A stretch of 64,000 nucleotides of DNA. Source: Bacillus sp. EB600. Its GTDB lineage: Bacteria > Bacillota > Bacilli > Bacillales > Cytobacillaceae. The stretch lies in contig NZ_JAEVLT010000006.1 of assembly GCF_024494385.1 (NCBI RefSeq), positions 1 through 64,000 on the forward strand, in the 5' to 3' direction. A program made the position numbers and the translations under genes. Below the pieces are notes generated by a model. The model was not told the origin of the DNA. It saw only the letters and a program-made list of their open reading frames with translations, and ran no database searches. Below, one piece after another: positions 26,150-34,612 of the stretch (positions within the stretch are counted from its first letter, which is position 1; every line of letters starts with the position of its first letter).

Positions 26150-27311
26150 TGAATGGTTAAGCGGGCGAATAGCAGAAACAAAAGCGGCAGGTTTGTATCG
26201 GAAGTTTCGTACCATGAATACGGCTCCACAAACCAAAATGATGATTGATGGTCAGAACAAGCTTGTTTTTTCATCCAATAATTACCTGGGACTTGCGAAC
26301 GATCAGCGCTTAATTTATGCAGCAGAAACCATCCTGCATGAATTTGGAGTCGGAAGCAGCGGATCAAGGTTAACGACAGGCCATACGGATTGGCATCAAA
26401 GGCTGGAAGAGAAAATCGCCCGTTTTAAGCAGACGGAGGCAGCCCTCCTGTTTTCCAGCGGCTTTTTAGCAAATGTCGGGGTCCTTTCTTCCCTGCCTCA
26501 AAAAGGGGATGTTATCTTAAGCGATAGATTAAACCATGCAAGTATTATTGATGGGTGCCGTCTTTCAAAAGCGGACACCGTTGTTTATAACCATATTGAT
26601 ATGAAGGACCTTGAAGAAAAATTGAAAGCGACAGCTTGCTATCAAAAGCAGTTTATTGTAACAGATGGTGTTTTTAGTATGGATGGGACCATTGCCCCTC
26701 TTGATCAGATGATCTCACTTGCGAAACGGTTTGATGCCTACGTGATTGTCGATGATGCACACGCAACAGGCGTTTTAGGAGAAAAGGGCAGAGGCACAAG
26801 TGAATATTTCGGTGTCCATCCCGACGTGGTCATTGGAACATTAAGTAAAGCCATTGGGACGGAAGGCGGCTTTGTTGCAGGTTCGAAGGTGTTGATTGAC
26901 TTTCTGCTCAACCATGCGAGAACCTTTATTTTTCAAACAGCCATGCCCCCGGCAATCTGTGCTGCCTCCTATGCTGCACTCGAAATCATTGAAGAAAGCA
27001 ATGAAAAACGTAAGCAATTACTGTCTAATGTAAAAAAAATAAAAAGTAGTTTAGAAGAAATGGGTTTTATCGTGAAGGGGGATCTCACACCGATTATTCC
27101 TGTGATCATCGGAGAACCCGAAGATGCTGTGAATTTTTCTGAAAAGCTGCAGGAAAAAGGAATATTTGCACCTGCAATCCGTCCGCCAACTGTACCAAGT
27201 GGAGAAAGCCGTATCCGATTAACGGTAACCTCTGACCATAGTACAAATGAAATCGATTACTTGTTGGAATGTTTTCATTTTATCGGAAAAGAGTTGAGCA
27301 TGATTTGGTAA
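26142..27311 (+). CDS. bioF: 8-amino-7-oxononanoate synthase
   Basis: A 389-residue PLP enzyme condensing pimeloyl-CoA with L-alanine to KAPA. Features: [46 protein letters not shown] (PLP Asp/His), and the lysine in [13 protein letters not shown]. The pattern is the same as B. subtilis BioF throughout. The start is taken as GTG 26142, 9 nt after GGGGTGG; GTG 26136 and TTG 26139 are too close to that site. It overlaps bioA at its front and bioD at its end, so the genes are translationally coupled. Confidence 0.93.
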   Translation: MLDEWLSGRIAETKAAGLYRKFRTMNTAPQTKMMIDGQNKLVFSSNNYLGLANDQRLIYAAETILHEFGVGSSGSRLTTGHTDWHQRLEEKIARFKQTEAALLFSSGFLANVGVLSSLPQKGDVILSDRLNHASIIDGCRLSKADTVVYNHIDMKDLEEKLKATACYQKQFIVTDGVFSMDGTIAPLDQMISLAKRFDAYVIVDDAHATGVLGEKGRGTSEYFGVHPDVVIGTLSKAIGTEGGFVAGSKVLIDFLLNHARTFIFQTAMPPAICAASYAALEIIEESNEKRKQLLSNVKKIKSSLEEMGFIVKGDLTPIIPVIIGEPEDAVNFSEKLQEKGIFAPAIRPPTVPSGESRIRLTVTSDHSTNEIDYLLECFHFIGKELSMIW

Positions 27312-28009
27312 ACGGAATTTTTGTAACAGGAACAGATACAGATGTTGGAAAAACGATGATTTCCAGCGGACTTGCAGCGGTTTTAAAAGAAAAAAAGATT
27401 GATGTTGGTGTATTTAAACCATTGTTAAGTGGTATTGCCCGGGAAGATCCCATAAGTGATACAAGCTTGCTGAAGAGGCTGTCCCAAACAACTTTGTCCT
27501 ATGAGGAGATTACCCCTTTTGAATTTAAAGAACCGCTTGCCCCCTACATGGCAGCGAAACTCGACGGGAAAAGCGTCAGTCTGGAAGCGGTATTAAATCG
27601 TTGGGAAAACATTAAAGGAAAACACGACTTTTTCATCGTTGAAGGTGCCGGGGGTATTTCAGTTCCATTAGGCGAAGATTTCTTGGTTAGTGACCTGATA
27701 AAAGCATTAAAGCTCCCAATTGTAATCGTAGCACGGCCAAATCTTGGAACAGTTAATCATATTTTTCTTACGGTTCAATATGCAAAAAGTCTGGGTCTTA
27801 CCATTGCCGGGATTGTGATAAATGGGAAAAATGAGCATCCTGATTTAGCTGAAAAAACGAATCCGGAATTAATTGAAAAATTTTGCGGCGTTCCTATAGT
27901 AGGAATTACACCTAAACTGAAGGAAATCTCAAACGAAAACATTAAAAAAATGGTAGAAGATCACATAGATGTGACTTTACTTTTAAATCAATTGGAGGTA
28001 GTAAAATGA
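27305..28009 (+). CDS. bioD: Dethiobiotin synthetase
   Basis: A 234-residue P-loop enzyme closing the ureido ring of DAPA with CO2 and ATP. The Walker A motif GTDTDVGKT lies at the N-terminus; IVEGAGGISVPLGED carries the metal/ATP-binding Glu. TTG 27305 is chosen because it overlaps the bioF stop and aligns with the usual BioD N-terminus ([16 protein letters not shown]); the ribosome site is weak, consistent with coupling. The end overlaps the bioB start by 4 nt. Confidence 0.9.
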   Translation: MVNGIFVTGTDTDVGKTMISSGLAAVLKEKKIDVGVFKPLLSGIAREDPISDTSLLKRLSQTTLSYEEITPFEFKEPLAPYMAAKLDGKSVSLEAVLNRWENIKGKHDFFIVEGAGGISVPLGEDFLVSDLIKALKLPIVIVARPNLGTVNHIFLTVQYAKSLGLTIAGIVINGKNEHPDLAEKTNPELIEKFCGVPIVGITPKLKEISNENIKKMVEDHIDVTLLLNQLEVVK

Positions 28010-29013
28010 ATAAATGGATGACACTTGCAGATCAGGTATTAGAAGGGAAAGAAGTAACAAACGAAGAGGCTCTTTCTATTTTAGAATGCCCGGATGATGA
28101 TGTCCTATTACTTATGCATGCGGCTTTTCAAATTAGAAAGCGCTACTATGGAAAAAAAGTAAAACTTAATATGATCATCAATACAAAATCTGGACTCTGT
28201 CCGGAAAACTGCGGCTATTGCTCGCAATCTTCTATTTCGACAGCACCAATTGATACTTACAGAATGGTAGACAAGAATACGATTCTTGAAGGAGCAAAGC
28301 GCGCCTATGATTTAAATGTCGGAACGTATTGTATTGTTGCCAGCGGTAGAGGACCATCTAATAAAGAAATTGATCATGTGGTGGAGGCAGTAAAAGAAAT
28401 AAAGGACACTTATGGATTGAAAGTATGTGCCTGTCTTGGAATTTTAAAGCCAGAACAAGCGCAGCGACTTAAAGAGGCCGGTGTGGACCGTTACAACCAT
28501 AATATCAATACGTCGGCAAGCAACCATGCAAACATCACGACTTCACATACATATGATGATCGCGTCAGTACAGTGGAAACGGTAAAAGAAGCTGGCTTGT
28601 CTCCGTGTTCAGGTGTCATTGTCGGTATGAGAGAGACGAAGCAAGATGTAGTTGATATGGCTAATAGCTTAAAAGCACTTGATGCGGATTCGATTCCGGT
28701 TAATTTCCTGCATGCCATTGATGGTACACCGCTACAAGGTGTAAAAGAGTTAAACCCACTTTATTGTTTGAAAGTTTTAGCGCTATTCCGTTTTATTAAT
28801 CCAACAAAGGAAATTCGAGTTTCTGGTGGACGTGAAGTCAACCTTGGATCATTACAACCGCTAGCGTTATATGCGGCCAATTCAATCTTTGTTGGTGATT
28901 ACTTAACAACGGCTGGCCAAGATGAAACCGAAGATCAAAAAATGTTACGTGATTTAGGATTTGAAGTAGAGTCTGTGGAAGAAATGCAAGCTAGTTTAGC
29001 AGCTGAGAAATAA
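28006..29013 (+). CDS. bioB: Biotin synthase
   Basis: A 335-residue radical SAM enzyme that inserts sulfur into dethiobiotin. The [4Fe-4S]/SAM cluster motif is CPENCGYC (CxxxCxxC) near residue 65; the second [2Fe-2S] ligands are the later Cys residues with Arg in IRVSGGREVNLG. ASGRGPSNKEI and YNHNINTS are typical. TTGGAGGT precedes ATG 28006. The product supplies biotin for the carboxylase encoded at 8-11.5 kb among others. A perfect stem-loop follows before bioI. Confidence 0.95.
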   Translation: MNKWMTLADQVLEGKEVTNEEALSILECPDDDVLLLMHAAFQIRKRYYGKKVKLNMIINTKSGLCPENCGYCSQSSISTAPIDTYRMVDKNTILEGAKRAYDLNVGTYCIVASGRGPSNKEIDHVVEAVKEIKDTYGLKVCACLGILKPEQAQRLKEAGVDRYNHNINTSASNHANITTSHTYDDRVSTVETVKEAGLSPCSGVIVGMRETKQDVVDMANSLKALDADSIPVNFLHAIDGTPLQGVKELNPLYCLKVLALFRFINPTKEIRVSGGREVNLGSLQPLALYAANSIFVGDYLTTAGQDETEDQKMLRDLGFEVESVEEMQASLAAEK

Positions 29014-29030
29014 AAAAATAACTTAAAAGC

Positions 29031-29064
29031 TTTACAGAGATGGGTGTGGCCCATCTCTGTAAAA
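29031..29064 (+). other. Perfect stem-loop between bioB and bioI
   Basis: TTTACAGAGATGGG pairs exactly with CCCATCTCTGTAAA around GTGG. The downstream side is A-rich, not T-rich, so on the plus strand it is more likely a processing or stability hairpin, or a partial terminator that lowers bioI expression. Confidence 0.6.
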
Positions 29065-29094
29065 AGATTGTAAGTGTATACGAGGGAGGCTGAC

Positions 29095-30300
29095 ATGGCA
29101 ACAGATATAAATCAAAACATACAACTTTCATTTACTACTTCAGAGTTTTTTCAAAATCCTTATCCCTTTTATGAAAAGCTTCGATCCATTCATCCTATCT
29201 ATTATGGAAACCTGTTAAAATATCCGGGATGGTATGTGACAGGATACAATGAAGCGATAACCATTCTTAAAGATACTCGATTTAAAAATCGCATCCCGCT
29301 GCCCCAGACTTCAAAAAAATATGAGCAGCTAAAAAACATCCAAAATGACATGATGCTTTTTAAAAATCAACCTAACCATAAGCGGTTGCGCTTACTGGTT
29401 AGTAACGTATTCACTCCCGGAATGGTGGAAAAACTCCGTCCTTACATCCAAGAAACGGTAAATGATTTATTGCAGCAGGTTCAAAATCAGAAGTCGATGG
29501 ATGTGATTTCCGAATTCGCCTTTCCTTTAGCCAGTCTCATTATCGCAAAAATATTAGGAGTACCCGTGGAGGACCGGCACCAATTTAGAGAATGGGCCTT
29601 ACGCTTAATCCAAACCATTGATTTTACTCGTTCGAGAAAGGCTTTAGACAATGGGAACGAGATTACAATCATCTTACGGAATTATTTTAAAAAGTTGATG
29701 GAAGAACGGAAACAAAGCCCTGAAGAGGACCTTATCAGCTTGTTAATAAAAGAGGAACAGCAAGGGGACAGGTTAACGGACGAGGAATTACTTGCAACCT
29801 GTATTTTACTTGTTATTGCTGGCCATGAAACAACGGTTAATCTCATTAGCAATTCGGTTCTTGCTCTATTGGAAAATCCTCATCAGTCGAAGCTGCTAAA
29901 CGATAACCCATCACTTATCGAAAATGCAGTAGAGGAATTTTTACGCTATGAGAGTCCAACACAAATGACTGCTCGCATCGCATCGGAGGATATCGAAATC
30001 GATCAAACAACTATTAAAAAGGGCGATCAAGTCTATATTCTTTTGGGCGCTGCAAATCGAGACCCTAATAAATTTGCTAATGCTCATTTACTTGATATCA
30101 CTAGGAGCCCGAATCCTCATCTTGCATTTGGATATGGCACGCATTTTTGTTTAGGTGCTCCGTTGGCACGTTTAGAAACACAAATTGCCATCCAAAGCCT
30201 CCTGCAACAGATGGACAATCTCCAAGTAGCATCTTCTGATCTTCCTTGGCGAAAGCTGTTGGGATTTAGATCGTTAAACGAACTGCAAATTACATTTTAG
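29095..30300 (+). CDS. bioI: Cytochrome P450 BioI
   Basis: A 401-residue soluble P450 that in B. subtilis cleaves acyl chains bound to ACP to give pimeloyl-ACP, a second pimelate source beside BioW. Motifs: the I-helix LLVIAGHETTVNLI (oxygen-binding Thr), ExxR in EEFLRYESP-preceded K-helix region, and the heme loop LAFGYGTHFCLGAPLARLE with the Cys thiolate ligand. ATG 29095 has GAGGGAGG in front; an ATG at 29074 has none. It is last in the operon, as in B. subtilis before ytbQ. Confidence 0.9.
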   Translation: MATDINQNIQLSFTTSEFFQNPYPFYEKLRSIHPIYYGNLLKYPGWYVTGYNEAITILKDTRFKNRIPLPQTSKKYEQLKNIQNDMMLFKNQPNHKRLRLLVSNVFTPGMVEKLRPYIQETVNDLLQQVQNQKSMDVISEFAFPLASLIIAKILGVPVEDRHQFREWALRLIQTIDFTRSRKALDNGNEITIILRNYFKKLMEERKQSPEEDLISLLIKEEQQGDRLTDEELLATCILLVIAGHETTVNLISNSVLALLENPHQSKLLNDNPSLIENAVEEFLRYESPTQMTARIASEDIEIDQTTIKKGDQVYILLGAANRDPNKFANAHLLDITRSPNPHLAFGYGTHFCLGAPLARLETQIAIQSLLQQMDNLQVASSDLPWRKLLGFRSLNELQITF

Positions 30301-30313
30301 TTCTGGTGCCTGA

Positions 30314-30487
30314 ATCATTTTGATGACAATAGTACTGACCGCAGCAGGACCTCCTCTTAAAGGGATCGCACTTGTAGCGGATGTTAACCGTTTAACGGAT
30401 GGATTTCTAATACTATTAAATAACAAGAAATACAAGCCAATGCAGCAATTTAAAATCGTTGGGGAAAATAAAAAAGTAATCATGTGA
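30314..30487 (+). pseudogene. Dicarboxylate/amino acid:cation symporter C-terminal relic
   Basis: Directly after bioI one frame reads ILMTIVLTAAGPPLKGIALV, ADVNRLTDGF and a stop at 30485. The pattern (AAG.PLEGI.L.L.VDR..D) is the last core helix region of GltP/DctA-type (DAACS) symporters. Nothing upstream continues it. A short terminal fragment only. Confidence 0.55.
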
Positions 30488-30528
30488 TTGAGAAATAAAT
30501 AATTCCATGGAAGAGGAATGATAAATAT

Positions 30529-30562
30529 AAAAGGGCAGCCATTTTTCTTGGCTGTCCTTTTT
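30529..30562 (+). terminator. Hairpin terminator of the bio operon
   Basis: AAAGGGCAGCCA pairs with TGGCTGTCCTTT around TTTTTCT and is followed by TTGGG after a T-run. Strong stem; serves the bio operon transcript and possibly the opposite strand. Confidence 0.75.
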
Positions 30563-30821
30563 GGGTTGGTTTCCATATTTCTTTTATTCACTGAAAAATA
30601 CTCAAGTGTTGAGTCAGGCCTCCGACACATCAACCCTTTAATATGGTGGGAAACTGACCTTTTTTTCATTAAAATAACACAATATAAACATTCGATTTCA
30701 GCAGAAAAAAAAGCTACCCGTTTTCACGTGCGGTGATGATTTGTACTAGATAACTATGCTTCTAATTTTGATCTTCGTGCTCGTGCTTCGTTATAAATTG
30801 CCCTTACGATTTGAATTTTGG

Positions 30822-30967
30822 GTCAGTCCCCAGACAAATTATTGCTTTTATTCAGCAGGGACTGACACCATAGTCAATATGCTTTTCGTCAATTTGTTTT
30901 TCAATTCGTTTTATTTCTTTTCAATTGAAAGAATTTCCTCTTTATTTTTATTAATTAATGTTTGCAT
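30822..30967 (-). pseudogene. Second FbpB-like copy, frameshifted, with adjoining inverted repeat
   Basis: About 100 bp (30868-30967) match the FbpB-like gene at 21806-21973, including the antisense of NKNKEEILS; here one base is lost so the frame stops after about 18 codons, and the original first codons and ribosome site are gone. Next to it GTCAGTCCC (30822-30830) and GGGACTGAC (30858-30866) form an inverted repeat. No intact gene is seen in 30563-31111. Confidence 0.6.
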
Positions 30968-31111
30968 ATTTCACTATTTCACTCTAATTCGGAACTACGT
31001 TTACTATTGGTTGATATTATCAACCAAAATATAGTATAAATCCATTGGAATTGCCGATAAAATGGATTTTAATAGAAGTAAAGGGAGTGATATATATTGA
31101 AGGGTGATAGA

Positions 31112-31293
31112 TTTTTGACAACATTGAAGATTGGCTAAAGGATTACGATATTGAAGCTCCCAGAGACGAAAAGACAATAAAAGAAAGTATCATGCAAAGC
31201 GTTGCAGAAAATCCCGCTTTTGTTCCTTTGCACGATGAACCGACATACAAAAGCATTATTGATAAACTCAAGTCAAATTTAGGAGGAAACTGA
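31112..31293 (+). CDS. Small hypothetical protein, front of the yxl-like module (start unclear)
   Basis: An open frame reading FDNIEDWLKDYDIEAPRDEK, then SVAENPAFVPLHDEPTYKSI to a stop at 31293, acidic and soluble. No ATG/GTG/TTG begins it; a TAG lies just before, while a TTG at 31099 with GGGAGTG upstream is in another frame, so a one-base shift or a lost start is likely. In B. subtilis small regulatory genes (yxlC, yxlD) precede yxlEFG, and this may be the equivalent, but similarity is not proven. Confidence 0.4.
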
Positions 31294-31294
31294 T

Positions 31295-31492
31295 ATGGCA
31301 AATTTAATGCATTCATTACCTTTTTTAATCCCGATTATCATTATTGAACTTGGCCTGACAATTGCTGCTTTGGTGCATATTTTTACGCACAAAACGTACC
31401 GCTTTGGAAATCGTGTGCTCTGGGTCATTGTGAGTTTTGTTCAAATTATTGGACCGATCGTTTATTTTATCTTCGGCAGGAGTGATGAATAA
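31295..31492 (+). CDS. YxlE-like PLDc_N-domain membrane protein
   Basis: A 65-residue protein with two transmembrane helices (about 8-29 and 43-60) and the C-terminal GPIVYFIFGRSDE that marks the phospholipase D-nuclease N-terminal (PLDc_N) family. YxlE in the B. subtilis sigY operon has the same size and ending and helps restrain SigY. GGAGGAAAC precedes ATG 31295. The stop overlaps the ATPase start (TAATGG). Confidence 0.8.
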   Translation: MANLMHSLPFLIPIIIIELGLTIAALVHIFTHKTYRFGNRVLWVIVSFVQIIGPIVYFIFGRSDE

Positions 31493-32409
31493 TGGATATT
31501 CTTCAAATACAAAACCTTTCAAAAAGCTTTGGAAATCACAAGGTGATCGACAACCTATCATTTGTTGTGCCGGAACATTCAATTTTCGGTTTTATCGGGC
31601 AAAATGGCGCAGGAAAAACAACAACGATGAAAATGGTTTTAGGACTTTTAAAAGCTGACAGTGGCAGTATTTCCGTTTGCGGCGAAAAGGTATCTTTCGG
31701 ACAAAACAAAACAAATCAATATATCGGCTATCTGCCGGATGTACCCGAATTTTACAGTTATATGCGTCCCAAAGAATACTTAAAGCTTTGCGGTGAAATC
31801 ACAGGGTTACCTAATGAGAAAATTAAACGCCGCAGTGAAGAGCTGCTTACTCTTGTCGGACTCCAAGATGTAAACAAAAAAATCGGCGGTTTTTCACGGG
31901 GAATGAAACAGCGGCTCGGCATTGCCCAGGCGCTGCTGAATGAGCCAAAGCTGTTAATTTGCGATGAACCGACAAGTGCGCTTGACCCTGTGGGCAGAAA
32001 AGAAATACTGGATATTTTGCAGCAGGTGAAAGGCAAAACTACCGTTGTCTTTTCCACCCATATCCTTTCCGATGTGGAACGGATCTGTGACCATGTTGCT
32101 GTTCTTAAGAATGGCAAATTGGCTCTTTCAGGAACACTTACAGAGCTGAAAGCAAAGCACAAGGCTGACGGATTGCTGATTGAATTTGCAGCAAAAGCAG
32201 ACAAACAACAATTTATTGGCGACCCGCAAATTGTGCCTTTTATGGATAAAGCAGAACAGACCGATACGATGATTGTCTTTCATATAAACGATGTTAAAGA
32301 GACGGAAGCGGTCGTGCTTGGTGTTCTTGCCCAAAAAAGTATTTTACCGTTAAAACTCGAAGTAACAGAACCGACGATCGAAAACCTGTTTTTGGAGGTG
32401 GTAAAATGA
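31492..32409 (+). CDS. ABC transporter ATP-binding protein (YxlF-like)
   Basis: A 305-residue ATPase. Walker A GQNGAGKTT near 38, signature SRGMKQR near 137, Walker B LLICDEPTSALDP near 157, and the switch His in VFSTHILSD. The C-terminal 85 residues are an accessory domain common in ABC-2 exporters. Translation is coupled to both the upstream small membrane gene and the downstream permease (4-nt overlap). With the permease it probably exports a toxic compound or lipid-acting peptide; substrate unknown. Confidence 0.9.
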   Translation: MDILQIQNLSKSFGNHKVIDNLSFVVPEHSIFGFIGQNGAGKTTTMKMVLGLLKADSGSISVCGEKVSFGQNKTNQYIGYLPDVPEFYSYMRPKEYLKLCGEITGLPNEKIKRRSEELLTLVGLQDVNKKIGGFSRGMKQRLGIAQALLNEPKLLICDEPTSALDPVGRKEILDILQQVKGKTTVVFSTHILSDVERICDHVAVLKNGKLALSGTLTELKAKHKADGLLIEFAAKADKQQFIGDPQIVPFMDKAEQTDTMIVFHINDVKETEAVVLGVLAQKSILPLKLEVTEPTIENLFLEVVK

Positions 32410-33170
32410 GAGCCTATCTTGCCTTTACGAAAAAAGAATTCATCGAAAATCTGCGCACCTACCGGCTGTTTATTATGTTGATTGTGTTTTTGTTATTTGG
32501 AATCATGAATCCTGCTATTGCCAAGATTATGCCCGACATCTTAAAATCAGCTACCACTAAAGGCATGAAAATAACGCTTCCGCCGCCGACGGCGCTTGAT
32601 TCATGGGGACAGTTTTTCAAGAATGCAGGACAAATGGGATTGCTTGTGCTTGTGATCGTCTTTTGCGGAATAATGGCAAACGAATTCAGCCGCGGCACCC
32701 TAATCAATATGCTGACCAAAGGTTTGAAGCGCAGCACTGTTATCTTTTCAAAGTTTACGATGGCGGCAGTTATCTGGACACTGAGTTACCTGCTTTGCTT
32801 TATCGTTACTTATTTTTACACTGCTTATTTTTGGAAAATGAGCGGCATGCATCATGTGTTTTTAACCTTTTTCAGTCTGTGGCTGTTTGGTATCCTGCTA
32901 ATCACCTTGTTGATTTTTGGGGGCGCATTGTTTAAAAATATTTACGGCAGTCTGCTGCTTACCGGCGGCAGCATAGTGGTAATGATGCTGATAAACATTG
33001 ACCCGAAACTGCAAAAATATAACCCTATCATTTTATCAAGTGATAATATGTCATTGCTCACAGCACAAAAGGAAGTAGCGGATTTTATGCCCGCCATTAT
33101 CATTTGTGCCACCTTAATTATTGCATTGGTTGTTTTATCGGTTGCGGTTTTTAACAAAAAGCAGGTTTGA
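32406..33170 (+). CDS. ABC-2 type permease (YxlG-like)
   Basis: A 254-residue membrane protein with six predicted helices (near 22-42, 75-95, 117-140, 148-170, 175-195, 228-250) of the ABC-2 permease type. GGAGGTGG before ATG 32406 lies inside the ATPase gene. No sigma factor gene of the SigY kind is found upstream, so this is an isolated yxlEFG-like set. Confidence 0.85.
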   Translation: MRAYLAFTKKEFIENLRTYRLFIMLIVFLLFGIMNPAIAKIMPDILKSATTKGMKITLPPPTALDSWGQFFKNAGQMGLLVLVIVFCGIMANEFSRGTLINMLTKGLKRSTVIFSKFTMAAVIWTLSYLLCFIVTYFYTAYFWKMSGMHHVFLTFFSLWLFGILLITLLIFGGALFKNIYGSLLLTGGSIVVMMLINIDPKLQKYNPIILSSDNMSLLTAQKEVADFMPAIIICATLIIALVVLSVAVFNKKQV

Positions 33171-33275
33171 TCATAGAGGGAACATAGGGACGGTTCTTAT
33201 GTTTGTTTCTATATTATTTCTGAGATGAACATCGATGGCGAAGAGTAAAGAATCGTTGGTCTGAATGATGCCCTT

Positions 33276-33402
33276 ACCATCAGCCGCCCAAGTTCCATCG
33301 GTGGTAATAAAGAAAGCGGCCTAGGCTGTGAAGGCGGGCATTTCGGAATTGAAGGATTTTTAGAAGTAAAATATATTTCGATTTGGTTGGATTACTATGC
33401 AG
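33276..33402 (+). pseudogene. Aldehyde dehydrogenase C-terminal relic (block 2)
   Basis: With one frameshift, the DNA reads SSIGGNKESGLGCEGGHFGI then EGFLEVKYIS, the same ALDH tail as at 22112 and more conserved at its end. It again stands right before a hairpin element, showing block duplication. Otherwise 33171-33851 contains no intact gene. Confidence 0.65.
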
Positions 33403-33460
33403 GGGTTAAGCCGAGTTCGTGGTATTTCCTTACTATCATGTCAACATATTTTCCTAAAAA

Positions 33461-33616
33461 CAAAAAGACCCCAGCAAACGGTGCTTGGGGTCTTTTTTCT
33501 ATAATTATATAACAAAGGGGATAAGTTTGTTGTGATTCATTTCACGTACTAAATATAACATGAAACCAAAGAGTTAACACCGCTTTGCGATTTATTTAAC
33601 AATATTGTCAAATTCT
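33461..33616 (+). repeat. Dispersed hairpin element, copy 3 (internal deletion)
   Basis: Hairpin AAGACCCCAGCA / TGCTTGGGGTCTTTTTT, then a single AACAAAGGGGATAAG and the common tail. Compared with copies 1 and 2 it lacks the segment between the two AACAAAGGGGAT direct repeats, as expected from deletion between them. Confidence 0.78.
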
Positions 33617-33851
33617 CGCCCGAATTTTCTAAAACTAATTCCAAACTTGTGTTAAAAACCTTCAAATAGCGATATTTGGAGGTTTTTTCTATACATATCA
33701 TAACTGGTTGAATTCTATTTATCCATAAAATACTAATGAATATTTTACTGTGGAAGAAGCTCTTTCATTAATTATCTCTTAGTTATTAGGTAAGAACAAT
33801 GGACTAGTTATTTTTCATACAATATTGTATCAAATAGTGAGGGTGTTCAAT

Positions 33852-34088
33852 ATGAGAAACCAATTACAACCTATAATAGGTCAAGCGTGGACCGGTAAAC
33901 ATGTTGTTCTGCTTCACTGTACAAACAATAATCAATTGATTAATCTTTATAAAAGTTTCCACGCACCGATTGAGCCTCCACGTCACAATTGTGCAGAAAC
34001 TTTATCCCAATTGCTTAGTATCGGTTATCAAATTATGGCCATTACACCAATCCCACCAAATCATATTCAATATTTTTTGGTACTATGA
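33852..34088 (+). CDS. Small hypothetical protein (QPIIGQAW family)
   Basis: A 78-residue protein from ATG 33852: QLQPIIGQAWTGKHVVLLHC at the N-terminus, a Pro/His-rich middle (APIEPPRHNCAETLSQLL) and a hydrophobic end. It has two Cys and several His residues. No signal peptide. Its paralogue at 23556 is cut short. GTGAGGGTG precedes the start. I do not recognise the family; it is followed by a hairpin element that may act as its terminator. Confidence 0.5.
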   Translation: MRNQLQPIIGQAWTGKHVVLLHCTNNNQLINLYKSFHAPIEPPRHNCAETLSQLLSIGYQIMAITPIPPNHIQYFLVL

Positions 34089-34184
34089 TTTGCTTACTGT
34101 ACTTTGGAGGAATCAAATAACTTTTAGTAATCCTTTTTCTTCTAATGAAGTAACTTGGCATGTGAACATACTTTGATGAATGCA

Positions 34185-34257
34185 AAAGACCCTAGCAAAC
34201 GGTGCTTAGGGCCTTTTTTTCTATAAAAAACGAACAAAGGGGATGGGAGAATTTTTC
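34185..34257 (+). repeat. Dispersed hairpin element, copy 4 (truncated)
   Basis: Hairpin AAGACCCTAGCA / TGCTTAGGGCCTTTTTTT and the first GAACAAAGGGGATGGGAGAA, then the match ends where the Spx relic begins. Confidence 0.7.
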
Positions 34258-34260
34258 TGG

Positions 34261-34443
34261 TTACTGAATATTTTTTATGAGCTCCATGTAATGATCACGG
34301 CGAACTGTTCTAGGCAGAAATCTGCCAATCTGGTGTTCATCATAACCAACCATAATACGCTTTCCGTCGTGAATAATTAGCCTTTTTAAAATGCCAGGCT
34401 TTTTTTGGATTAGGCTGTATAAATCTTTCAATGGTAATAGAGT
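34261..34443 (-). pseudogene. Spx/ArsC-family C-terminal relic
   Basis: On the minus strand 60 codons read [20 protein letters not shown], then [19 protein letters not shown] and a stop at 34261. This is the C-terminal half of a Spx-type regulator (NP..L.RPII.D..R..VGY...EI..FLPR.VR). The N-terminal CxxC redox part is absent. Confidence 0.75.
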
Positions 34444-34485
34444 ATCTATACCCAGAGGCTAAATAGTTATCCAAGAAGCTTATTC

Positions 34486-34612
34486 AAAATATTTATGGCC
34501 TATTTGTTGACCGTAAAAGATGCCTCCGCTAATGAGATTTTATCTTATCATGTTTCAGATCGAGTCACTTTAGATATCGCAACAAAAACCATCCACAAAC
34601 TAATGAATAATT
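34486..34612 (+). mobile_element. IS3-family transposase fragment
   Basis: One frame reads YLLTVKDASANEILSYHVSD then RVTLDIATKTIHKLMNN before running into the end of marC. The pattern (YL..V.D....E.V.YH.SDR) is the catalytic-core region of IS150-type orfB transposases. Only about 40 codons remain, with no terminal inverted repeats seen. The insertion event probably shaped the Spx-marC junction. Confidence 0.65.

Noticed and set aside
30518-31034. Two short plus-strand frames after bioI
   Set aside because: One begins in the terminator hairpin; the other runs antisense through the FbpB relic. Neither has a ribosome site.
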